Source: Saprospiraceae bacterium (GTDB lineage: Bacteria > Bacteroidota > Bacteroidia > Chitinophagales > Saprospiraceae). From it: a stretch of 64,000 nt of DNA. Under the pieces are notes generated by a model. The model did not search any database. It was not told where the DNA came from and saw only the letters and a program-made list of their open reading frames with translations. This document shows positions 43,995-53,144 of the stretch, piece by piece. Each line of letters starts with the position of its first letter. Position 1 is the first letter of the stretch. The DNA is taken from the NCBI GenBank assembly GCA_016714445.1, contig JADJNF010000009.1, positions 939,391 through 1,003,390 on the forward strand, read 5' to 3'. The translations under genes were made by a program, and so were the position numbers.

Positions 43995-45416
43995 ATGACA
44001 ACATCATTTTTTCAAAATCCCGGAACTCAGATCACCCTAAAGCTCGCACTTATTTTCTTTCTGGTCATCTTCCTGCTCATCCCGAAATTTATGATACTGG
44101 ATCTGATCGAGGAGCGGCAGAAACTCAGCGAATCGGTAATCAATGAAGTATCGACAGGTTGGGGGGCTGAGCAGATTCACACAGGGCCGGCATTGGTTAT
44201 TCCTTATTATCATTTTGTACCCATCGAAGATAAAACGAAACCAACAGTCAGGACTAAAACCAATCTTGTCATCATGCCTGAAACGCTGAGTATTGATGGC
44301 ACAGTCACCACAGAGTCCAAATACCGCAGTCTCTATAAAGTATTATTGTATAAATCCGGAATGAAAATCAATGGTAGCTTTAAAGTGCCGGATGCTCAAA
44401 TTACGAATATCAAACCAGAAGATCTGTTGCCGGATGAAGCTTATATTATTATGGGGATAAAAGATCCGAAAGGCATCAACAATAAAATAGATATCCAATG
44501 GAACAACCAGGAGCTGACTCTACATCCCGGTATGGAAAACATAAGTTTTAACATCAATCCGCAAGTTTCAACAAGCCCAAATTCTGAATTAGGCCATCAT
44601 GATGGTCAGCATTTGGAAGGCTTCAAAACAGGTTTACATACTAAAACTCCTGTTGACCTGAATACAAAAGAATATATATTTTCTTATCAGCTGGATATCA
44701 AAGGGTCCAAAGGGCTCATGTTTGCTCCGTTAGGAAAGTCGACAGAAGTCCATTTGAAATCTACATTTACTGATCCGGTTTTTGCCGGTGGATTTCTACC
44801 GGAGCATAAAACTGATGCAGGTGGCTTTGATGCCCACTGGAAGATACTGGAATACAATAAATCACTGCCTTCCTTTCAAAAAGACAATGATGTCATTGAT
44901 CTGGGTGACAATGTTTTTGGGGTCAAGATAAGACACCTGATCGACAACTATGCCAAATCGTACCGTGCCGGAAAATATATGATCCTTTTTATTATTCTTA
45001 CTTTTCTGGTTGTTTTTCTGACTGAGATCGTTGAGAAAATCAGTATACATATCTTTCAGTATACGCTGATAGGATTTGCGCTGGCCATCTTTTTTACCCT
45101 ATTGCTATCGATTTCAGAGTTTTATGGATTTGATGCTGCATATTTTGGTGCTGCTATTGCTACCATAGGGCTGATATTTTTGTACAGCCTGGGTATGTTC
45201 AGACACCTAAAAAGTTCAGTGTTACTTATGGTGCTGCTCGTAACGCTTTTTGGATATATTTATCTCATCATCCAACTCGAAAAAACGGCACTCCTCGCCG
45301 GATCAGTGGGTTTGTTTGTTATCATTGCATCAACTATGTATGTGACCCGAAAGATTAAGTGGTTTGAAGCAGAAGTTACAAATAATTTTACAGAAGAAAA
45401 AATTGATATCAATTAA
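43995..45416 (+). CDS. creD: CreD-family inner-membrane protein
   Basis: 473 residues. One N-terminal membrane segment (about 14-33), a large periplasmic domain with GWGAEQIHTGPALVIPY, and a C-terminal cluster of membrane segments (about 330-460). The domain LMFAPLGKSTEVHLKSTFTDPVFAGGFLPE is typical of CreD. In enterobacteria CreD is induced by the CreBC system and affects envelope stress; here it is tied to a small winged-helix regulator instead, as is common in Bacteroidota. The next gene starts one base after its stop. Confidence 0.93.
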   Translation: MTTSFFQNPGTQITLKLALIFFLVIFLLIPKFMILDLIEERQKLSESVINEVSTGWGAEQIHTGPALVIPYYHFVPIEDKTKPTVRTKTNLVIMPETLSIDGTVTTESKYRSLYKVLLYKSGMKINGSFKVPDAQITNIKPEDLLPDEAYIIMGIKDPKGINNKIDIQWNNQELTLHPGMENISFNINPQVSTSPNSELGHHDGQHLEGFKTGLHTKTPVDLNTKEYIFSYQLDIKGSKGLMFAPLGKSTEVHLKSTFTDPVFAGGFLPEHKTDAGGFDAHWKILEYNKSLPSFQKDNDVIDLGDNVFGVKIRHLIDNYAKSYRAGKYMILFIILTFLVVFLTEIVEKISIHIFQYTLIGFALAIFFTLLLSISEFYGFDAAYFGAAIATIGLIFLYSLGMFRHLKSSVLLMVLLVTLFGYIYLIIQLEKTALLAGSVGLFVIIASTMYVTRKIKWFEAEVTNNFTEEKIDIN

Positions 45417-45417
45417 T

Positions 45418-45711
45418 ATGGAAATATCACAATATCTTAGTACTTCCAGAATGATGGCTTTTATTTCTTTTATTATTGGCACATTAATTTTTGCTCTACA
45501 TTGTGTTGCACCCCAAGAAAATGGGATAATGATTTTTGGATTCTTCTATGTGATCGTCGCAATCATTGCAAATTTTATCATGTTTTTAATTTTAATTGGG
45601 ATAGCTTGCATTAGAATAGACTCTATAGATGAAATAGCAAAATCCCTGCTGTTGTTGATGGCGAATATTCCTATTGCAGTGATATACTTTTTGTTGGTCA
45701 TAAACTCTTAA
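45418..45711 (+). CDS. Small membrane protein downstream of creD
   Basis: 97 residues from MEISQYLSTSRMMAF; the longer frame would overlap creD. Three hydrophobic segments (about 12-30, 38-62, 73-93). It is likely co-transcribed with creD and its transcript ends at the strong terminator beginning 6 bases after its stop. No family recognised. Confidence 0.7.
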   Translation: MEISQYLSTSRMMAFISFIIGTLIFALHCVAPQENGIMIFGFFYVIVAIIANFIMFLILIGIACIRIDSIDEIAKSLLLLMANIPIAVIYFLLVINS

Positions 45712-45716
45712 CTGAA

Positions 45717-45760
45717 AAAGTCAGTGAAGCAAACTCCTTGCTTCACTGACTTTCTCTTTT
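45717..45760 (+). terminator. Rho-independent terminator of the creD operon
   Basis: A perfect 16-bp stem AAAGTCAGTGAAGCAA / TTGCTTCACTGACTTT with loop ACTCC, followed by a T-rich run. One of the strongest terminators in the window. Confidence 0.93.
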
Positions 45761-45887
45761 GTAAAACAATAAAAAGTAAAAACCGAAACCAAGCCATTCT
45801 TAAAAGAACTGACCAATGAAGGCATAATTATCCTAAATCTGGAATATTATTCGCAATCCTGATAAGGAGTTAAATACCTACACAATA

Positions 45888-45992
45888 CTATTCGTAACTA
45901 GGCTTCTTATTTCTTTTTTCAGCTTTCTTTTCTTTTGGCGTTTTGGCGGCTTCCTTTTTAACTTCCTTTTTTACATCTTTACTTTTTGCCAT
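45888..45992 (-). CDS. Small Lys/Glu-rich protein (34 residues)
   Basis: MAKSKDVKKEVKKEAAKTP continues EKKAEKRNKKPSYE and ends at TAG. Similar short, strongly charged proteins starting MAKSKDVKKE are familiar from Bacteroidota genomes, but without function. It is divergent from the eRF1-like gene and about 130 bases from the creD terminator. The remaining bases of the 45761-46235 gap show nothing else. Confidence 0.6.
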   Translation of the reverse strand: MAKSKDVKKEVKKEAAKTPKEKKAEKRNKKPSYE

Positions 45993-46235
45993 GATAATTA
46001 TTTTTTAAAAAGTTTGTATTTAAATTTTCAGTCTATGATTGCAAAGGTATTTAATTCACATTTATAAACAGATATTTGACTAAAATTTATTTAAACATCA
46101 CAAAAAGAATCAGGCTTAGACTTTATTAAAAACAAGCACCAGTTTTATTTCCTTCATGATTTCTATCATATTAAAGGGTGCTGTAACTCACTGCTATGAA
46201 ATGGCTTTTCGTTTAGTTTTGTATGTATAAAACCA

Positions 46236-46637
46236 ATGAATATGTACCAAGACAAAAAAGTAGCAGGATTATGGATTGATCACGATAAAGCAATCCTTAT
46301 TGAAACACCTGATCAATCAAATACGGGGGATTTTGTACAGATAAAAAAAATTAAATCCAATCTTCATGGGAGTTTTGGAAGTAGTCAGAATGCAAATACC
46401 AATAAAATATCCAAGGAGTTACATGATTTTTTCCGACAAGTTAGCCAACAATTAACGGGTATAGATGTGGTATACGTCATCGGACCAGGTAAGGCCCAGG
46501 AAGAGTTTCGCAATTATGTAAAAAAAGAAGGGCTTATGAAGTCTGTAGTGATAGAAATCGATACTGCTGATGCTCATATCTCCGATAACCAAATGGTAGC
46601 CAAAGCGCGGAGTCATTTTTCGTCAGTAAATAAATAA
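46236..46637 (+). CDS. Small protein similar to eRF1/Pelota domain 3
   Basis: 133 residues (a second ATG at codon 3 is possible). AGLWIDHDKAILIE and VVYVIGPGKAQEEFRNYVKKEG followed by VVIEIDTADAHISDNQMVAKAR have the order of strands and the GPGxAKxEF motif seen in bacterial relatives of the eRF1 C-terminal domain. Function unknown, perhaps ribosome-associated. It stands alone. Confidence 0.65.
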   Translation: MNMYQDKKVAGLWIDHDKAILIETPDQSNTGDFVQIKKIKSNLHGSFGSSQNANTNKISKELHDFFRQVSQQLTGIDVVYVIGPGKAQEEFRNYVKKEGLMKSVVIEIDTADAHISDNQMVAKARSHFSSVNK

Positions 46638-46656
46638 TGCTGATTCATTCTGGCCA

Positions 46657-47190
46657 CTACCACTTCAACTCAAACCAAACACAATCAATGGTTTCGTCGT
46701 GAATGGTATCCAGAAAGGTATTTTTCCTTAAAAATCCACACTTTTGAAGCACATTCTGAGAAGCTTTATTATCTATGTGGGTAACAGAATATAGTTCTTT
46801 CAGATTTAAATGATTTTTAGCATATTCTATCCATGCAACAGTACACTCCGTGGCATAACCTTTGCCCCAGAATTCCGGTTTCAGTCGATACCCCACATCG
46901 TAAAAACAATTGTGTCCATTAATGGGTGTATCAATATATTTTAAACCTGCCCAACCCACAAATAAGCCGGTTTCTTTTTCAATAACCGCCCATCTTCCAA
47001 TCCCGTTTTTGGTATATTGGTGCATTATATTTCCAAGGTATATGTATACCTGTTCTATGCTCTCAATAGGGTGGTTGCCCAGAAAACGCACCACTTCAGG
47101 GTTTGAGTCCAGACGAAACAAATCAAAAGCATCACTTTTAACCAAAGGACGTAATGTAAGTCGGTTTGTATGTATGAAATCTGTATTCAT
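46657..47190 (-). CDS. GNAT-family acetyltransferase (RimJ/RimL-like)
   Basis: 177 residues from MNTDFIHTNRLTLRPL. The longer frame begins inside the end of the ABC-F gene. FVGWAGLKYID, YRLKPEFWGKGYATECTVAWIEYA and VTHIDNKASQNVLQKCGF are the acetyl-CoA-binding core and the typical C-terminal motif. It acetylates an unknown amine or protein N-terminus. It follows the ABC-F gene by 13 bases and is likely co-transcribed. Confidence 0.93.
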   Translation of the reverse strand: MNTDFIHTNRLTLRPLVKSDAFDLFRLDSNPEVVRFLGNHPIESIEQVYIYLGNIMHQYTKNGIGRWAVIEKETGLFVGWAGLKYIDTPINGHNCFYDVGYRLKPEFWGKGYATECTVAWIEYAKNHLNLKELYSVTHIDNKASQNVLQKCGFLRKNTFLDTIHDETIDCVWFELKW

Positions 47191-47203
47191 TAAATATTGT
47201 GAT

Positions 47204-48841
47204 TTATCCCTTTTTCTCAATCTCCTTCAGACTCTCCATCCTGTTTCTCACCAGAAAATCGTCGATGGTCTCGAAGTGTTCCAATACCCTTTTATCCTTA
47301 AACTCAAATACTTTTTCTGCCAGTCCCTGTAAAAAGTCCCTGTCATGAGAGACCAGTATCAGGGTACCATCAAATGCCAGCAATGCTTCTTTCAGTACAT
47401 CTTTTGATTTTATGTCCAGGTGATTGGTGGGTTCGTCCAGTATAAGAAGATTGACAGGCTCCAGCAATAATTTTACCATGGCCAATCTGGTCCGCTCCCC
47501 TCCTGAAAGCATGCTCACTTTTTTATCGATATCATCTCCGGAAAACATAAAACATCCCAGGATGGTCTTTATCTGTGTTCGGATATCTCCTTCAGCTACC
47601 TCATCGACGGTCTGAAACACAGTCAGTGAAGCATCAAGCAAAGAAGCCTGGTTCTGCGCAAAATAGCCTACTTTGGCGTTGTGACCCAATTCGCATTTAC
47701 CATCAAAATCAATTTCACCCATGATGGCCTTGATCAAAGTTGATTTACCTTCACCGTTTCGACCAACAAAAGCTACTTTTTGTCCACGCTCTATGGTCAT
47801 ATTTGCATCTTTAAAAACCACAAGATCACCATAGTTTTTATTCATATGATTGACCACCACAGGATAATCACCAGAGCGCAATGATGGAGGGAAACGAAGC
47901 TTTAATGCGGAATTATCTATTTCGTCTATCTCAATGATCGTCATTTTTTCAAGCATCCTTTCCACTGAATTGACCTGATTTGCCTTGGAATATGTGCCTC
48001 TGAATCTTTCAATAAATAACTGGCTTTCCGCGATGACTTTTTGCTGCTCCTTAAACGCTTTGATCTGAGCTGCACGACGCTCTTCCCTAAGTACCAGATA
48101 ATGTGAATAGTTGGCTTTATAATCATAAATCCTACCCATGGTCACTTCGATGGTCCGATTGGTGATATTGTCAATAAATGCTTTATCATGTGAGATCACC
48201 ATGACTGCTTTTGCCTTGTTGATGAGGAAGTTCTCCAGCCATATCACAGACTCTATATCAATATGGTTGGTAGGTTCGTCCAGGAGGATGAGGTCAGGTT
48301 TTTTGAGCAGAATTTTGGCCAGTTCAATACGCATCCGCCATCCGCCACTGAATTCACTGGTCAATCTGGTAAAGTCTTCTCTACGGAAGCCCAGGCCAAG
48401 CAGTGTTTTTTCAACTTCAGCATCGTAATTGATATCTTCCAGGGAATAAAATTTTTCACCCAATTCGGAAGACTCTTCTATGAGTTTCATGTATTCATCA
48501 GAGTCGTAATCAGTTCGTGTTTCCAGTTCACTGTTCAGAAAAGCCATCCTGTCACGCATATGAAATATCTGCTCAAATGCTTTCAGTGTCTCTTCAAATA
48601 CGGTACAATGATCTTCTGTCAGTAAATGCTGCGGAAGGTAGGCAATTACAGCTTCTTTTGGTGCACGCACATGACCACGAGTGGGTTTTTGTACCCCTGC
48701 GATGATTTTCATCATGGTGGATTTTCCAGCACCGTTTTTGCCCATCAGGGCTATCTTATCATTTTCATTGATGACAAAGGAAACATCACTGAATAAAGTA
48801 CGTCCACTAAACTCTACAGCTAAACCATCGACGGAAATCAT
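47204..48841 (-). CDS. ABC-F family ATPase
   Basis: 545 residues from MISVDGLAVEFSG; a longer start adds eight residues. Two ATPase cassettes: ALMGKNGAGKST...FSGGWRMRIELAKILL...LILLDEPTNHID and AFVGRNGEGKST...LSGGERTRLAMVKLLL...LLILDEPTNHLD. The linker has KANYSHYLVLREER. ABC-F proteins act on the ribosome (EttA, Uup, YbiT, resistance ARE types); there is no membrane domain. The subgroup cannot be told from sequence alone; it resembles Bacteroidota YbiT/Uup-like members. Confidence 0.95.
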   Translation of the reverse strand: MISVDGLAVEFSGRTLFSDVSFVINENDKIALMGKNGAGKSTMMKIIAGVQKPTRGHVRAPKEAVIAYLPQHLLTEDHCTVFEETLKAFEQIFHMRDRMAFLNSELETRTDYDSDEYMKLIEESSELGEKFYSLEDINYDAEVEKTLLGLGFRREDFTRLTSEFSGGWRMRIELAKILLKKPDLILLDEPTNHIDIESVIWLENFLINKAKAVMVISHDKAFIDNITNRTIEVTMGRIYDYKANYSHYLVLREERRAAQIKAFKEQQKVIAESQLFIERFRGTYSKANQVNSVERMLEKMTIIEIDEIDNSALKLRFPPSLRSGDYPVVVNHMNKNYGDLVVFKDANMTIERGQKVAFVGRNGEGKSTLIKAIMGEIDFDGKCELGHNAKVGYFAQNQASLLDASLTVFQTVDEVAEGDIRTQIKTILGCFMFSGDDIDKKVSMLSGGERTRLAMVKLLLEPVNLLILDEPTNHLDIKSKDVLKEALLAFDGTLILVSHDRDFLQGLAEKVFEFKDKRVLEHFETIDDFLVRNRMESLKEIEKKG

Positions 48842-48945
48842 ATAAATTTTTTTTTGAAGGCGCAAAAGTACAAAAAAGACAACTTGACGATAGAATTAGT
48901 GCATAATTTTATCTCTCGCAGGTACAGATGAGTTCTATCCCCTTT

Positions 48946-49686
48946 TCACAATTTATTAAACAGCTCCAGAAATTCTTCTTTTTTGGTTCTGGACAGTGCA
49001 ATATTTGCTCCGTCAAACATAATAATTTCGCCACCTTCACCACGAATGTAGCGTTCAACATATTTTAGATTGATAATGTGACTTTTATGCACACGAAAAA
49101 AATCTGAATTATCTGCCAATAACTCTTCTGCATCACCTAGTTTTTTTGAAAGTAATATTTTTCGATTGTCAAAAAGTATAAAATTACAATAATTGCCATC
49201 TCCTTCTACCCTTATCAAATCTTTCAAATTGATAAACTGCAGTCCTGTAGAAAGAGAAAGTGCGATTTTATCCACCACCTTGGTTTTGGATATACTTTGA
49301 AGATTCTCCAATTGACCAGGACTGATTGCAGTGGCTTCATCTTTTACCTTTTGGATAGCAACGATTAGTTCGTCTTTGTCTATGGGTTTTAATAAATAAT
49401 CCAGGGCATTTAGTTTTATTGCTTTGATAGCATATTTATCATAGGCTGTAGTAAAAATGACTTTAAAGAAAAAATCATCTATCCTTTGAAGCATATCCAA
49501 TCCATTGAGCATAGGCATCTCAACATCCAGAAATACAAGTTCCGGTTTTAATTTTTTTATTAATTCCAGACCTTCTTCCCCGTTTTGTGCAGTACCACAG
49601 ATGACCACTTCCGGACAGTATTCTTTTAATGTCCATACCAATGTGGTAATGCAATGTTTTTCATCATCTATAATAATTGCGTTCAT
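48946..49686 (-). CDS. LytTR-family response regulator
   Basis: 246 residues. The receiver has D7/D8, phospho-acceptor Asp54 in VFLDVEMP and Lys in LLKPIDKDE. The C-terminal LytTR DNA-binding domain covers about 145-246 (FINLKDLIRVEGDGNYCNFI, FFRVHKSHIINLKYVERYI). It is downstream of the propeller kinase on the same strand, so it is the likely partner. Confidence 0.96.
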   Translation of the reverse strand: MNAIIIDDEKHCITTLVWTLKEYCPEVVICGTAQNGEEGLELIKKLKPELVFLDVEMPMLNGLDMLQRIDDFFFKVIFTTAYDKYAIKAIKLNALDYLLKPIDKDELIVAIQKVKDEATAISPGQLENLQSISKTKVVDKIALSLSTGLQFINLKDLIRVEGDGNYCNFILFDNRKILLSKKLGDAEELLADNSDFFRVHKSHIINLKYVERYIRGEGGEIIMFDGANIALSRTKKEEFLELFNKL

Positions 49687-49857
49687 GCGTCTTAACTTTT
49701 GATAATTTGTTTGATTTGCGGAATTGCGGATTTGTTGGTTTGTTGGTTTGCTAACTGCCAGGTTGGTATTATTGTTTGCATTTGTTTAAGCTATTTCATT
49801 TTGTTTCGGACGAACAGGTTTGCGACTTTATTAACTCATACTCATTTCATACCGGTA

Positions 49858-52800
49858 TTATTTAATTTTACTGTATAGGTAAATCATAACCTCGGTCCCT
49901 GCCGGCATATTATCACTATCAAAAAGATCATTAATTTTTACTGCGTTTATCGGATTAAAATACCTGATTCGTTGTAAAGTAATATCAGTGCCGTATGACT
50001 TATTCTGATTGCCGGTTTTGCTTTTTATGGTTCCTGATCGATCTCTGCCAATGCCATTGTCTGTTATTTTTATGATCAGATCTGATGGTTTTGCTTCATT
50101 ATTTGTAATACTGATACTTACCTTGCCGTGATCCGGTTTATGCATCAATCCATGCCAGATGGCGTTTTCCACGTAAGGTTGGATGACCATAGGTGGAATC
50201 ATTATATTTGTAGTGTCAAGATTTTGATCTGTAAATATCTCATAGTCAAACTTATTTTCAAAACGCAGACTTTCCATCAATAAGTAGAGTTTCAATGTCT
50301 CGATTTCTTTTTCTAAAGGAATCTCTTCGCTACCGGAGTTGTCAAGAATCAATCTGATCAACCTGGAAAATTTGGTAAGGTAATCACTGGCAAGATGCGT
50401 TTTATTTTCGACAACAAAACTATTGATACTGTTGAGCGAATTGAAAATAAAATGAGGGTTCATCTGGGATCGTAATGCTTTCATTTCAGCTTCAGCCTTT
50501 TGTCTTTTTAAAAATTCCCTTGATTTTATCGTTTTTATTCTTTGTTTGATTAAATAAAACAGCAAAAACAAAAATAGTCCGGTAGCGGTAGTCAAAAACC
50601 AAATCGTTTTATACCATGGAGGGCTGATGTATATAAATAAAGCTTTGGGATGGTCACACCATATATTATTGTTGTTGGCGGACTTTACACTAAATGTATA
50701 CGCTCCCGGTTTTAATTGTGTATAACTCACAAAATTTCGTGTACCGCTATTTACCCAACTTGAATCAACACCTGAAAGCATGTATTGGTAAGTTATATTT
50801 TCCGTTTGAGAAAAATTAGGGGATTGGAATTCAAAACTGATAAAATTTTTGTCGTGGGTCAGGTGGACAGAGTCGACGTACGAAGTTGCCAGCCCGGTAG
50901 AGTAAGATAGATTCATGACATTAATACCCGTGATCAATGGGCCTGGAGAAAAAATATCATTAACAGTAAGATCAGGATTTACCATATTAAAACCATTGAT
51001 ACCACCGAACCATATTTTCCCCTTTTTGTCCTTGAAGCAGGAAGCAGTATTAAATTCCAGATCCTGAAGACCGTCATCTTTTGAGAACTTCCTGATGATC
51101 CCTTTTTTTACATCGAGAAGGGCTAAACCCTGATTTGAGCTGATCCATAGTCTGCCATAATTATCCGGGACGACTGCATAAATATAATTATTGGGCAAAC
51201 CATTTTCGGTTCTCCAGATTTTTTTAATGGTCATATCAGCTACATTCGCCTGTATCAGTCCATCATCTGTGGCTACCCAACAGTCATCACCGACTATCCA
51301 GAAATGTCTCGATATACCAGATACTTTCTGCAAAGTAGGAAAAGTAGCAAATACTCCTGATCTGTAATCATATTTGACCAGATTTTGGGCTTCAGTGGAC
51401 ATATAAATGACGCCTGGCTCAACTTCTTTCATGTGTCTTGCTCTCAATAGATATCTTTTCAAAAAATCATTTTTATCATAACACTTTTCCCATTTTTTGG
51501 TATCTAAATTAAATAATCTGAGTCCGCCGTTATAACCTGCCACCAACAGTTTATTTTGATCTTTGAGTTTTAAAAGTACAGTCAACTCTCTGGTTTGATC
51601 GTCGTGATGATCTACAAACTCTTCAAATTTTTTGGATATCTTGTCAAAACTATAAAGTCCGCCTTTAGTGGCCAGCCATAATAAATTTCCATCGCCTTTA
51701 ATAATTTCATACACCGTTTTTGAATCATTGGCCGTGTAGATATTAAAAGGTGGCGGATAGTATTTGAATTTATTGGTTTTTATATTGCAATGCATCATTC
51801 CACCATACAATGTGCCCATATAAAAATCTTCTTCCGTATCTCCCAGTATGCTGAATATCTTATTATCGGGTGCCGGTTTATTTGATTCAGGTTCATTGCG
51901 CCAAAGACCGAATTGCACTTTCTGTACATCATATTTGGCCAATCCACCACTTAATCCGATCCATGTGATAAATTGTTTATTGGTATAAAAACTCAGAATA
52001 AACTGAGATACCAGAGAATATGATGTGCCTGCCGCGCCTGCTTTGATGTATGTTTTGTCCTTCAGATTTACTTTGAGCAATCCGTCACTTCGACTTCCTA
52101 CCCAAACAGTATTACTATCACTTTGGTGAAGAATACGCGCATCTGCCAGCTTTGTTTTGCCACTATAAATATGGTCAAAATATGTATGGGTAATATCATT
52201 TTTGTTGAAGATATCAAAAATAACGATTTCTGAACTGTTGACTATCGTCCATAGGGTATTATTGACCAAACAAATATCAGCAATGGTGATGTTTGCTTTA
52301 TTCAGACGCTGTGCAGTTTTAACCGGAAAAAAAGTTCCATTATCAAAATAGTACAAGTCAGTATTGGAAGCTACCCACACCACACCTTTACTATCTTTCA
52401 TAATATTCAGCATTTTTTTTGGTGCTGTACTTTCCCAGAGAACAGATTTCATCGTCCGGGCTGATTTGTTGTAACAAAATATTCCATTATCCTGTGTGAT
52501 GATCCATAAGTTATCGTAAGTATCTTCTATGATTTTTTTAAACCACATGTCAGAAGGCAACTTAAATCCGGGATATACATCGTGAGGATATCCAAATTTG
52601 CCAGTGTACCTGTCGTACAGTAGCAATTCCCTGGTGGTGCCTACCCAGAGATGATCCTGCCGGTCATGATATAATGTGGTGATCATCTTTGAGAAATTGC
52701 TCACAGTACCTTCAGTGGTTTCCATGACAGGGATAAAAGACTTGAATTTTTTACCATCAAATCTATTGATCCCATCTTGTGTTCCAAACCACATAAATCC

Positions 52801-52986
52801 TTCAGGTGTCTCAGCGATACTATAGATACTATTTTGGGAAAGTCCCTCGGTAGATGTGTATGATTGGAAGTACAGGTTTTGAGAAAAGGTAATACTATTA
52901 CAAATCAACATGAATGCTAAAACCAGAAAACAAGTGAATATTGTTTCTGCTTTTTTAAGGTATGTAATATGGCTTAAGAGTTTCAA
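49858..52986 (-). CDS. Two-component sensor histidine kinase with two seven-bladed propeller units and a LytS-type kinase domain
   Basis: 1042 residues. The start is TTG, with a stop codon two codons before it; the next Met would cut the signal peptide. The periplasmic part has repeats of the ligand-sensing two-component propeller (SIAETPEGFMWFGTQDGINRFDG, YAVVPDNYGRLWISSNQGLALLD) followed by a Y_Y_Y domain (YMLSGVDSSWVNSGT). One membrane segment (about 790-812) is followed by a His-kinase domain with the phospho-acceptor His845 (QMNPHFIFNSLNS) and NAIWHGLMH. This is the signalling layout of many polysaccharide-sensing Bacteroidota kinases. The LytTR regulator follows directly. Confidence 0.94.
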   Translation of the reverse strand: MKLLSHITYLKKAETIFTCFLVLAFMLICNSITFSQNLYFQSYTSTEGLSQNSIYSIAETPEGFMWFGTQDGINRFDGKKFKSFIPVMETTEGTVSNFSKMITTLYHDRQDHLWVGTTRELLLYDRYTGKFGYPHDVYPGFKLPSDMWFKKIIEDTYDNLWIITQDNGIFCYNKSARTMKSVLWESTAPKKMLNIMKDSKGVVWVASNTDLYYFDNGTFFPVKTAQRLNKANITIADICLVNNTLWTIVNSSEIVIFDIFNKNDITHTYFDHIYSGKTKLADARILHQSDSNTVWVGSRSDGLLKVNLKDKTYIKAGAAGTSYSLVSQFILSFYTNKQFITWIGLSGGLAKYDVQKVQFGLWRNEPESNKPAPDNKIFSILGDTEEDFYMGTLYGGMMHCNIKTNKFKYYPPPFNIYTANDSKTVYEIIKGDGNLLWLATKGGLYSFDKISKKFEEFVDHHDDQTRELTVLLKLKDQNKLLVAGYNGGLRLFNLDTKKWEKCYDKNDFLKRYLLRARHMKEVEPGVIYMSTEAQNLVKYDYRSGVFATFPTLQKVSGISRHFWIVGDDCWVATDDGLIQANVADMTIKKIWRTENGLPNNYIYAVVPDNYGRLWISSNQGLALLDVKKGIIRKFSKDDGLQDLEFNTASCFKDKKGKIWFGGINGFNMVNPDLTVNDIFSPGPLITGINVMNLSYSTGLATSYVDSVHLTHDKNFISFEFQSPNFSQTENITYQYMLSGVDSSWVNSGTRNFVSYTQLKPGAYTFSVKSANNNNIWCDHPKALFIYISPPWYKTIWFLTTATGLFLFLLFYLIKQRIKTIKSREFLKRQKAEAEMKALRSQMNPHFIFNSLNSINSFVVENKTHLASDYLTKFSRLIRLILDNSGSEEIPLEKEIETLKLYLLMESLRFENKFDYEIFTDQNLDTTNIMIPPMVIQPYVENAIWHGLMHKPDHGKVSISITNNEAKPSDLIIKITDNGIGRDRSGTIKSKTGNQNKSYGTDITLQRIRYFNPINAVKINDLFDSDNMPAGTEVMIYLYSKIK

Positions 52987-53144
52987 TGGCTAAATGTGAT
53001 GTTTTGAAAATTTGTCCTATCCATAATCAAATACAAATTAGAGTTGCTGTCACTACTATCTGTTTTATCGTTGTTTTGTAAAAACCAATACAATGTCAGG
53101 ATTTTTTGTGAATTTGAGTTTCTTTATCTTGGATTTAATCAACT

